Source: Hymenobacter aerophilus DSM 13606 (lineage in GTDB: Bacteria > Bacteroidota > Bacteroidia > Cytophagales > Hymenobacteraceae). Taken from it: 64,000 nt of DNA. The stretch covers positions 67,394 to 131,393 of the forward strand of contig NZ_KB907806.1 in the NCBI RefSeq assembly GCF_000382225.1, given 5' to 3'. The translations under genes were made by a program, and so were the position numbers. Position 1 is the stretch's first letter. Every line of letters starts with the position of its first letter. The notes under the pieces are model-generated. The model was given only the letters and a program-made list of their open reading frames with translations. It was not told the origin of the DNA and did not search any database. Of this stretch, positions 30,442 to 37,067 are shown one piece after another.

Positions 30442-30843
30442 CTACTCCACCAATTCTCCCCGCTCGTGCAGCCAGTCGAAAATCAGCTGGTCGACGGCCG
30501 AAACCTGGGGGCGGTGGCGGTAGGTGAGCCAGACTACTTCTTCGATTTCGGCGGCGGGCTGCAGCGTGCCGGTGTAGGTGGCGGCGTACAGGGTCATTTG
30601 CACCAGCACCTCGGGCGCGTGGCCGTGGGCGGGGGCCGTGAACACGCCGCGCGGCTGCAGGCTGGCCGGGTCCAGGGCCACCGTCAGCTCCTCACGGATT
30701 TCGCGCAGCAGCGTTTCGGCGTCGGTTTCGCCCGGTTCGCGCTTGCCGCCGGGCAGGTAGTAGCGGTCTTTGCCCCGGCTACGGGTGCTCAGTACGCGGC
30801 CCTCGTGCAGGTGGAGCCAGGCTACTTTGTCAATCAGCGGCAT
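30442..30843 (-). CDS. NUDIX hydrolase
   Basis: 133 residues with a full NUDIX box: GGKREPGETDAETLLREIRE followed by EL, matching Gx5Ex7REUxEExGU apart from the residue after the second Glu. DRYYLPGGK before it is typical of MutT-like pyrophosphohydrolases. Substrate cannot be predicted. No operon partner; the small membrane-protein gene is 9 bases upstream on the same strand. Confidence 0.88.
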   Translation of the reverse strand: MPLIDKVAWLHLHEGRVLSTRSRGKDRYYLPGGKREPGETDAETLLREIREELTVALDPASLQPRGVFTAPAHGHAPEVLVQMTLYAATYTGTLQPAAEIEEVVWLTYRHRPQVSAVDQLIFDWLHERGELVE

Positions 30844-30852
30844 GAGGACAGA

Positions 30853-30966
30853 TTATTGGCAGCGCACTACGAAGTACGCCAGCACCGCTACCAGTGCCAC
30901 CGAGCCGAAACGCAGCGCCAGAAACACCCAGGCGGGCAGTTCGGGCTTTTTGGGGGGATAGGACAT
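30853..30966 (-). CDS. 37-residue single-helix membrane protein
   Basis: ATG at 30964-30966, stop TAA at 30853-30855. A Pro/Lys N-terminus (MSYPPKKPELPAW) precedes one hydrophobic helix (VFLALRFGSVALVAVLAYFVV) ending RCQ. It resembles the 44-residue protein at 35164-35298 in its PPK...LPxWV N-terminus. Only 9 bases separate it from the NUDIX gene downstream. Function unknown. Confidence 0.55.
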   Translation of the reverse strand: MSYPPKKPELPAWVFLALRFGSVALVAVLAYFVVRCQ

Positions 30967-31046
30967 GGAAGGATGGATTGCTTGTTACAATGAAGAAGAG
31001 GTTACTTCTGTGCCGAGTGTAGCGACATGAAAGCCGCGAACTGGTT

Positions 31047-31475
31047 CTAGCGGGTGTAGCGCTTCTCCGGTACGGTTTTACCAAGTGGCTCTGTCAGGGG
31101 GCCTGTTGCGAGTACGGAGTCCGGGCCGCGTAGAGTGAGGGTTTCGGCAGTCAGTTCCTGAATTTCGAGATTGGTGCCGTCGGGGTAGCGCAGGGTGTTC
31201 TGCTGTCTGGTATAGTCGTGTCGAGGAAAGACCGCGACCATGCTATTGGCGTGCTCTTCTATCTGCGTTTTAGTGATAATCAGGTAAGGCGTATCGATTG
31301 GGTTGGGCAGTTCAAGCCGCTGTAGCAGCTTGCCTTGCGCATCATACCGGAATTCGACGTGGCTAATCTGGTTCCAGCGCCCTTCTAGTGTGATGGGCGC
31401 TGGTTTAGCGCCGTCTGAACAGGAAGTCAGCGCAATCAGGGAAAACGAGGCCACAAACAGGTGCAAACGAGGCAT
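31047..31475 (-). CDS. Small lipoprotein of unknown function
   Basis: 142 residues from the ATG at 31475. A lipoprotein signal (LHLFVASFSLIALTSCSDG) with the lipobox LTSC is followed by a beta-rich domain (EGRWNQISHVEFRYDAQGK, NTLRYPDGTNLEIQELTAETLTL) resembling small lipocalin-like proteins common in Bacteroidota. The upstream frame from 31520 lacks a plausible signal sequence. Stand-alone gene. Confidence 0.7.
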   Translation of the reverse strand: MPRLHLFVASFSLIALTSCSDGAKPAPITLEGRWNQISHVEFRYDAQGKLLQRLELPNPIDTPYLIITKTQIEEHANSMVAVFPRHDYTRQQNTLRYPDGTNLEIQELTAETLTLRGPDSVLATGPLTEPLGKTVPEKRYTR

Positions 31476-31578
31476 CAATAGAAGGTTGAAATTAGCTGGA
31501 AACGAATGGCTGCCGGACACTGGCAGAGGACAAATTAAGCTATCCTGACAGTAATCTGCGCAGAAGCCGAAAGCCTCC

Positions 31579-32526
31579 TTATACCGCCACCGGCATAGTT
31601 TGCAGCAGCCATTGGTAGAGCCGCTCCACGTCGGCTTGGCGGAATAGCTCGGTGCCGGAGTTCATGGTGGCGGCCGTGCCGCAGGCCACGCCCAGACGGG
31701 CCGTTTCGCGCAGGCTGCGGCCCTCGCTGAGGCCGTGCACGAGACCGGCCACCATGCTGTCGCCGGCACCCACAGTGCTGCGCTTCTTTACCGAGGGCGC
31801 GGGGATGTAGTCGCAGCCCTCGGCCGATACCACGCAGGCGCCCTGCGGCCCCATCGATACCACCACGATTTCGCAGCGGCCGTCGGTTACCAGCTGGCGG
31901 GCGGCCACCGAAACGGCCTGGCTGTCGAGCTCCTCCACGCCCTGCATCCGGCTAAGCTCGCCCACGTTGGGCTTGGCCAGGTACACGCCCGTTTTCAGTA
32001 GCGCCTCCAGGGCCGGGCCCGAGGTGTCGGCCACCACTTTCACGCCCATCTCGCGGGCGGCCTGGGCAATGCGGGTCAGCAGTTCGGGCTCGACGCCGGG
32101 CGGCAGGCTACCGCTGATAACCAGAAACTCGGGCAGCTCGCTGAATTCGCGCAGCACTTGCAACACCTGCTGCTGCTCCTCGGCCCGCAACGTGGGCCCG
32201 GGCATGCCGAAGCGGTACTGCTGGCCGGTGGAGGCATCCACCACAATGAAGTTCTCGCGCGTCCAGCCCTCGGTTTCAATGGGCCGCTGCTCAATGTGCT
32301 CCGCGCTCAGTAGCTGGCGCAGCAGCTGGCCGCTGGGGCCACCCACCGGAAACACGGCCACCGACTCGGAGCCCAGCCGCCGCAGCGCCCGGCTCACGTT
32401 CAGGCCGCCGCCGCCGGGCTCGAACTTGGGCGCGGCGCAGCGGATTTTATGGTCGGGCACAATCTGGTCGGCGGTGGTGCTTTTGTCGATGGTGGGGTTG
32501 AGCGTGAGCGTGACGATGCGGGCCAT
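31579..32526 (-). CDS. pfkB: PfkB-type 6-phosphofructokinase / sugar-phosphate kinase
   Basis: 315 residues. LTLNPTIDK at the N-terminus, FEPGGGGLNVSRALRRLG and STVGAGDSMVAG (catalytic Asp in GAGDS) are hallmarks of the ribokinase-type PfkB family; the start closely resembles E. coli PfkB (6-phosphofructokinase II) rather than FruK. It makes fructose-1,6-bisphosphate from fructose-6-phosphate, or acts on a related phosphate sugar. No fructose PTS or aldolase gene is near. Confidence 0.88.
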   Translation of the reverse strand: MARIVTLTLNPTIDKSTTADQIVPDHKIRCAAPKFEPGGGGLNVSRALRRLGSESVAVFPVGGPSGQLLRQLLSAEHIEQRPIETEGWTRENFIVVDASTGQQYRFGMPGPTLRAEEQQQVLQVLREFSELPEFLVISGSLPPGVEPELLTRIAQAAREMGVKVVADTSGPALEALLKTGVYLAKPNVGELSRMQGVEELDSQAVSVAARQLVTDGRCEIVVVSMGPQGACVVSAEGCDYIPAPSVKKRSTVGAGDSMVAGLVHGLSEGRSLRETARLGVACGTAATMNSGTELFRQADVERLYQWLLQTMPVAV

Positions 32527-32671
32527 AGGCGAAGGAAGGAGTAGGAGAAGCGGTGGAACGGCGTAACTGCTACCAACGGCTAAACATAGCGCGGGTTTTC
32601 GCGTCTAGCATAGAGCCGCTGCCTGGCAGCCCTGTCCGCGGCCGTGGCATCCGCTGCTTTTCCGTTTTTCC

Positions 32672-32692
32672 ATGATGATGATGATGATGATG
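32672..32692 (+). repeat. Seven tandem ATG codons at the start of the esterase gene
   Basis: ATG is repeated seven times in frame at 32672, 32675, 32678, 32681, 32684, 32687 and 32690. Every repeat unit is a possible start codon; copy-number changes would keep the frame. Confidence 0.95.
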
Positions 32693-33859
32693 CGCCCACT
32701 ACTCCTGCTGGCCGGCCTGCTGCTCGCGTTTGCGCCCTCGGCCCCTGCCCAGCAAACCCTCACCGGTACCATCCGCTTCGGCGGCCTCGTGCGCGACTAC
32801 CGCCTCTACGTGCCCAAGGCCTACGACGGCACCCGGCCCGTGCCGCTGCTGCTCAACTTGCACGGCTTCGGCTCCAACGCCGCCGAGCAGGAGCAGTACG
32901 GCGACTTCCGCGCCATTGCCGACACGGCCAATTTCCTGGTAGTGCACCCCAACGGCACGGTGGCCCCCACCGGCCAGCGGTTCTGGAACACGTTTCTGCC
33001 CTACGCTGCCGGCGGCCCCGACGATGTGGGCTTCCTAAGTGCCCTCATCGACTCCATCAGCGCCAAATACCGCGTCAATCCGCAGCGCCTGTACAGCACC
33101 GGCATGAGCAACGGCGGTTTCATGAGCTACGAGCTGGCCTGCCGGCTCAACGGCCGCATTGCCGCCATTGCCTCGGTAACCGGCAGCATGCTGGCCAGCC
33201 ACCTCGCGGCCTGCACGCCCACGCAGCCGGTGCCGGTGCTCGAAATCCACGGCACCGCCGACGGCACCGTGCCCTACGAAGGCAACGGCACGTTCGTGCC
33301 CATTCCGGAGCTGGTAGCGGCCTGGGTCCGGCGCAACGGCTGCAGCCCCACGCCCGTCATCACCCAGGTGCCCAACACCAACACTACCGACGGCAGCACG
33401 GCCGAGCGGCAGGTATTCGGCGGCGGCCGCAACGGCAGCGTGGTCGAGCACTACCGCATCATCGGGGGCGGCCACACCTGGCCCGGCGCGCCCATCAACA
33501 TCGGCGTTACCAACCGCGACATCAACGCCAGCCAGGTAATCTGGCAGTTTCTGCGCCGCTACCAGCTGAGCGGATTGGTTACGGCCACTTCTGGCGCCCG
33601 CGCCAACTCGGCCGAGCTGCTGGTAGCGCCCAACCCGGTGCGCAACCAAATGAGCGTGCGCTCCACGCTGGGGCCCCTGGCGCCCGGCCAGCTGCGCATC
33701 ACCGACGCGGCGGGGCGCGCCGTGACTGCCACCTTCCGGCGCGGACCCGATGGCAGCCTGCTGCTCTCCACGGCCGGCTGGGCCGCCGGCAGCTACTGGC
33801 TGCGGGCCGAAGTAAAAGGCCGGACGCTGCACCGACAGCTGGTGAAGACGGCGGAGTAA
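32672..33859 (+). CDS. Secreted PHB-depolymerase-like esterase with type IX sorting domain
   Basis: About 388-395 residues. The start is a run of seven ATG codons (32672-32692), so the exact start is ambiguous. Signal peptide (LLLLAGLLLAFAPSAPAQ), then an alpha/beta hydrolase of the LpqC/PHB-depolymerase type with HGFGSN (oxyanion), nucleophile S146 in GMSNGG, D195 in GTADGTVPY and H266 in GGGHTWPG. The last about 80 residues (VAPNPVRNQMSV to AGSYWLRAE) form a type A type IX-secretion sorting domain, so the esterase is expected on the cell surface or outside. Feruloyl or polyester substrates are possible. Confidence 0.9.
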   Translation: MMMMMMMRPLLLLAGLLLAFAPSAPAQQTLTGTIRFGGLVRDYRLYVPKAYDGTRPVPLLLNLHGFGSNAAEQEQYGDFRAIADTANFLVVHPNGTVAPTGQRFWNTFLPYAAGGPDDVGFLSALIDSISAKYRVNPQRLYSTGMSNGGFMSYELACRLNGRIAAIASVTGSMLASHLAACTPTQPVPVLEIHGTADGTVPYEGNGTFVPIPELVAAWVRRNGCSPTPVITQVPNTNTTDGSTAERQVFGGGRNGSVVEHYRIIGGGHTWPGAPINIGVTNRDINASQVIWQFLRRYQLSGLVTATSGARANSAELLVAPNPVRNQMSVRSTLGPLAPGQLRITDAAGRAVTATFRRGPDGSLLLSTAGWAAGSYWLRAEVKGRTLHRQLVKTAE

Positions 33860-33937
33860 AGGTGATAACGGATGATTTGAATGACGTTCTTGCGCCCGCA
33901 AACGAGCAACTTCTCAAGCCCTACAATCAAATTACCT

Positions 33938-34723
33938 ATGCCCGAACTTGCTTTGCGTACCGTGGAGGTAACGCGCTACGTGGTACCGCTGCGCGAAGGT
34001 GGCTCGCTGCCCGCGCTGGTCGAGGCCGACGATGGCTTTCTATACGTGCTCAAGTTCCGCGGGGCGGGGCAGGGGCTGAAGGCGCTGATTGCCGAGCTGG
34101 TAGTGGGCGAGCTGGCCCGGCAGCTGGGTTTGCGCATGCCCGAGCTGGTATTTGTCAATTTGGATGAGGCCTTTGGGCGCACCGAGCCCGACGAGGAAAT
34201 CCAGGACCTGCTGCGCTTCAGCACCGGCCTCAACCTGGGCCTGCACTTCCTGGCCGGCGCCGCCACCTTCGACCCGCTGCTGCTCGACGTGGAACCCCGG
34301 CTAGCCTCGCTTATCGTGTGGCTGGATTCGCTGACGCTGAACGTGGACCGCACCGCCCGCAACACTAACCTGCTCATGTGGCACCGCGAACTGTGGCTCA
34401 TCGACCACGGCGCGGCCCTGTACGTGCACCACGCCGGCGCCGGCTGGGCAGCGCCCAAACCGCGGCCTTTCCCCCAAATAAAAGACCACGTGCTGCTGCC
34501 CCAGGCCACCGAGCTGCGCTGGGCCGATGCCGAGGGCCACGCCCGCCTCACGCCCGAAGTTATCGAGGCCGTGGTGGCCCTGGTGCCCGACGACTGGCTG
34601 CAGGAACCCGATGTGAGCCCCGAGGAGCAGCGGGCCCAGTACGTGCAGTTTATCACGGCCCGCCTGGCCGATTCCGCCACCTTCGTTGCCGAAGCTGAAA
34701 CCGCCCGCCATGCACTTGTTTGA
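33938..34723 (+). CDS. HipA-like kinase
   Basis: 261 residues from the ATG at 33938. The kinase shape is visible: a lysine in FLYVLKFRG (K39), the catalytic-loop-like NVDRTARNTNLLMW (D137, N142, N144) and a metal-binding Asp in LWLIDHGAAL (D156), as in the HipA-like kinase family that is separate from the HipBA toxins. There is no HipB-like antitoxin before it. It overlaps the next gene, a DUF3037 protein, by 14 bases, so the two products probably act together. Target unknown. Confidence 0.85.
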   Translation: MPELALRTVEVTRYVVPLREGGSLPALVEADDGFLYVLKFRGAGQGLKALIAELVVGELARQLGLRMPELVFVNLDEAFGRTEPDEEIQDLLRFSTGLNLGLHFLAGAATFDPLLLDVEPRLASLIVWLDSLTLNVDRTARNTNLLMWHRELWLIDHGAALYVHHAGAGWAAPKPRPFPQIKDHVLLPQATELRWADAEGHARLTPEVIEAVVALVPDDWLQEPDVSPEEQRAQYVQFITARLADSATFVAEAETARHALV

Positions 34724-35093
34724 GTATGCCGTGCTGCGGGTGGTGCCCCGCGTCGAGCGCGAAGAATTTCTGAATGTGGGCGTCATCCTGTATTGCGCCT
34801 CCCAGGGCTTCCTCGAAACCCGCTGCCAGCTGCCCGAAGCGCGCCTGCAGGCCTTTGCCGGTCCTACCCACCAGCTGGATTTCGACGACCTGCGGGCCCG
34901 GCTGCGGGCTTTCGAGCGGATTTGCGCCGGCCGGCGCGAGGGCGGGCCCATCGGGCAGTTTGCGGTGGCCTCGCGCTTCCGCTGGCTGACGGCCACGCGC
35001 AGCACCATCGTGCAAACCTCGCCCGTGCACCCCGGCCTCTGCCACGACCCAGCCGCTACCCTGGAGCAGCTTTACCACCAGCTGGTGCTGTAG
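34710..35093 (+). CDS. DUF3037 family protein, partner of HipA-like kinase
   Basis: 127 residues from the ATG at 34710, which lies inside the 3' end of the kinase gene (14-base overlap). The sequence begins FEYAVLRVVPRVEREEFLNVGVILYC, a conserved DUF3037 opening, followed by a helical middle (PEARLQAFAGPTHQLDFDDL) and RFRWLTATRSTIVQTSPVHPG. DUF3037 has no known function. The strong overlap implies translational coupling with the kinase, and the pairing is a recurrent arrangement in my recollection of other genomes. Confidence 0.85.
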   Translation: MHLFEYAVLRVVPRVEREEFLNVGVILYCASQGFLETRCQLPEARLQAFAGPTHQLDFDDLRARLRAFERICAGRREGGPIGQFAVASRFRWLTATRSTIVQTSPVHPGLCHDPAATLEQLYHQLVL

Positions 35094-35163
35094 CGGGGTT
35101 CATCTAAACTTCATGGTTGCTTGATTATCTTGGGTTTATCCATTCACTAACCCGCCCCGCCCC

Positions 35164-35298
35164 ATGAAAGACCAAACCAACTGGCCCCCCAAGCACAACT
35201 CCGGACGCCTGCCCTGGTGGGTGTATGCGCTGTTCATTCCGGGCGTATTCTGCATTGCCGTAGTGCTATATTTTGCCGGCATCATTCCGGGCAAATAA
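35164..35298 (+). CDS. 44-residue single-helix membrane protein
   Basis: ATG at 35164, stop TAA at 35296-35298. A polar N-terminus (MKDQTNWPPKHNSGRLPWW) precedes a hydrophobic helix (VYALFIPGVFCIAVVLYFAGII). It resembles the 37-residue protein at 30853-30966 in PPK...LPxWV. A hairpin terminator follows. Function unknown. Confidence 0.6.
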   Translation: MKDQTNWPPKHNSGRLPWWVYALFIPGVFCIAVVLYFAGIIPGK

Positions 35299-35321
35299 CC
35301 GCCTTGAGCCTAAATACCAAG

Positions 35322-35370
35322 CAAGCCGGCCCCGCCACCATCCAGCACGGATAGGGGCAGGGCCGGCTTG
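35322..35370. terminator. Terminator hairpin
   Basis: CAAGCCGGCCC at 35322-35332 pairs with GGGCCGGCTTG at 35360-35370, followed by TTTGT. It ends the small membrane-protein transcript and faces the convergent gene at 35419. Confidence 0.75.
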
Positions 35371-35418
35371 TTTGTCACTCAGGATGTGAGCTGCGAAAGA
35401 ACGGGGGCCGGCCAGGCG

Positions 35419-35991
35419 TTAGCCCGCCGGGGCCGTGGTTTGCGGAGCCAGCTGCTGGAGCAGGCGCAGCAGCAACTGGTACAGCTCCCGCAATTGCTCG
35501 GGCTCTACCACGGCCCGCTCCACGCTGAAATCCAGCAGCAGCGGCGCATCGGCTGCCTCCGAGTCGGGGGCCAGCGTGAGGCGGGCCGTGGGGTGGTGCA
35601 GTAGGGCCTGATGCACCGCAGGGTCGGCCAGCAGCCGGCGCAGGGCGTTGGCGTCGTTGGTGGTGATGATAAAGGTGCGGTCCAGCTCGGCATAGCCCAG
35701 CTCCACGTCCTGCAGGCCCAGCAGCTTACCGATTTCGTGCACCCAGTCCTGCTCGTGCAGGGCGAAGCGCAGAGCGGGCTGGCCGGGTACGGTGGCCCGG
35801 AGCGTGGTCAGCTCGTAGCCGCCCTCGAAACCGCCGCCCAAATCAATGTCGAGCGCCAGGCGCACGCAGTAGGGCGGCTGGCAGAGGTCGGCGCGGTAGT
35901 CGAACAGGTCGGGCTGGCGGGCCATATCGGCGGCTACCTGCGCCCACAGGGCCGGCTCGGAGTCGGCAGTAAACGTGCGGATGGTTTCCAT
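35419..35991 (-). CDS. Unrecognised cytoplasmic protein
   Basis: 190 residues, acidic, no signal peptide or membrane helix. It starts METIRTFTADSEPALWAQVA, includes LALDIDLGGGFEGGYELTTL and DDANALRRLLADPAVHQALL-like helical stretches, and ends with a Leu/Gln-rich helix (QLRELYQLLLRLLQQLAPQ). No motif points to an activity. Neighbours give no functional hint. Confidence 0.65.
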   Translation of the reverse strand: METIRTFTADSEPALWAQVAADMARQPDLFDYRADLCQPPYCVRLALDIDLGGGFEGGYELTTLRATVPGQPALRFALHEQDWVHEIGKLLGLQDVELGYAELDRTFIITTNDANALRRLLADPAVHQALLHHPTARLTLAPDSEAADAPLLLDFSVERAVVEPEQLRELYQLLLRLLQQLAPQTTAPAG

Positions 35992-36087
35992 AAGCGGGAG
36001 GTCAGCAGAAGGTGAGACGCTGCGTTCTTCCTACTCCGGAGCCCGCGCCCGGGTTGTGCAGCGCCCGTCCGGCAGGCCAGTTCGGGC

Positions 36088-37020
36088 CTAATAGCCGCGG
36101 CCCAGCGTTACCTCGTTGTCCAGCGGCTCGCCTTGTTGCCAGCGCTCCAGGTTGCGCAGAAATACTCCCATCCTGTCGGCCTGTTCCTGGGGGTAGCCGC
36201 CGCCGGTGTGCTGGGTGAGCAGCACGTTGGGCAGGTCCCAGAGTGGGTTATCGGCCGGCAGAGGCTCCTGCGCGGTTACGTCGAGCACGGCGCCGGCGAG
36301 GCGGCCGGCCTGCAGGGCAGTCAGCAAAGCCGGCTCATCAGTAGTCGAGCCCCGGCCTACGCTGGCGTAGAGCGCGTGCGCGGGCAGGGCGGCCAGCAGC
36401 TCGGCCGACACGTAGCCGGTGGCGCTGCCGGGCAGGCAGTTCACCACGATGTCGGTAGCAGGCAGGGCGGCCAGCACGTCGGCGCGGGTGTGTAGCTGGG
36501 CCTGTGGGTCGGTGCGGGCCGCAAACTGCACCGCGCACCCGAAGCCGCCGAGCTGCTCGGCCACCGCCTGCCCGATGCTGCCGCGGCCCAGCACCAGCAC
36601 CCGCCGGCCCCGCAGCAGCCCCAGCCGCTGCCGGAACGCGCCGCCTTCCCAGTGCCGCTCGGCCTGCCACACGGCCAGCTGCGGAATGCCGCGCAGCAGC
36701 GCCAGCAGCCCGGCTACCATGGTTTCGGCGCAGGGCCAGGCAAACAGGTCGCCCATGTTGGCCACCGCAAAATCCGGCCGCAACTGCTGGTACTGGTCGA
36801 TGCCGGCCGAATCAATCTGCCAGAACCGGAGCCGGGGCGGCAGCGGCGCAAGCCAGGCCGCCGGCGGGTTGCCCAGCAGCACATCGGCCGCTTGCAGCTC
36901 GGCGGGTGGCCGGGAGCTGTGGCGGTCGGTGGCAAAATGAACCTCGAAGCCGGCGGGCAGCTGCCGGGCAAGCTCGGCGCGGATGGCGGCCGGAAAATCA
37001 GAATAAACAAACAACAGCAT
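36088..37020 (-). CDS. D-2-hydroxyacid dehydrogenase (NAD(P)-binding)
   Basis: 310 residues. Rossmann motif VLVLGRGSIGQAVAEQL near 141-157, the arginine in SVGRGSTTDE, the Glu in TAQEPLPADNP and the His in LTQHTGGG form the catalytic set of D-isomer-specific 2-hydroxyacid dehydrogenases. The protein resembles the glyoxylate/hydroxypyruvate reductase subgroup. Substrate not assigned. It lies downstream of an S9-like gene on the same strand with a 47-base gap. Confidence 0.88.
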   Translation of the reverse strand: MLLFVYSDFPAAIRAELARQLPAGFEVHFATDRHSSRPPAELQAADVLLGNPPAAWLAPLPPRLRFWQIDSAGIDQYQQLRPDFAVANMGDLFAWPCAETMVAGLLALLRGIPQLAVWQAERHWEGGAFRQRLGLLRGRRVLVLGRGSIGQAVAEQLGGFGCAVQFAARTDPQAQLHTRADVLAALPATDIVVNCLPGSATGYVSAELLAALPAHALYASVGRGSTTDEPALLTALQAGRLAGAVLDVTAQEPLPADNPLWDLPNVLLTQHTGGGYPQEQADRMGVFLRNLERWQQGEPLDNEVTLGRGY

Positions 37021-37067
37021 ACGCCCCTATACTACCCGCTACGGCCGCGGGGTTGCACGGGCGCGGC

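Noticed and set aside
33938..34723. HipA-like gene as part of a HipBA toxin-antitoxin pair
   Set aside because: No HipB-like DNA-binding gene precedes it, and the adjoining gene is DUF3037, so the classical HipBA label is not supported.
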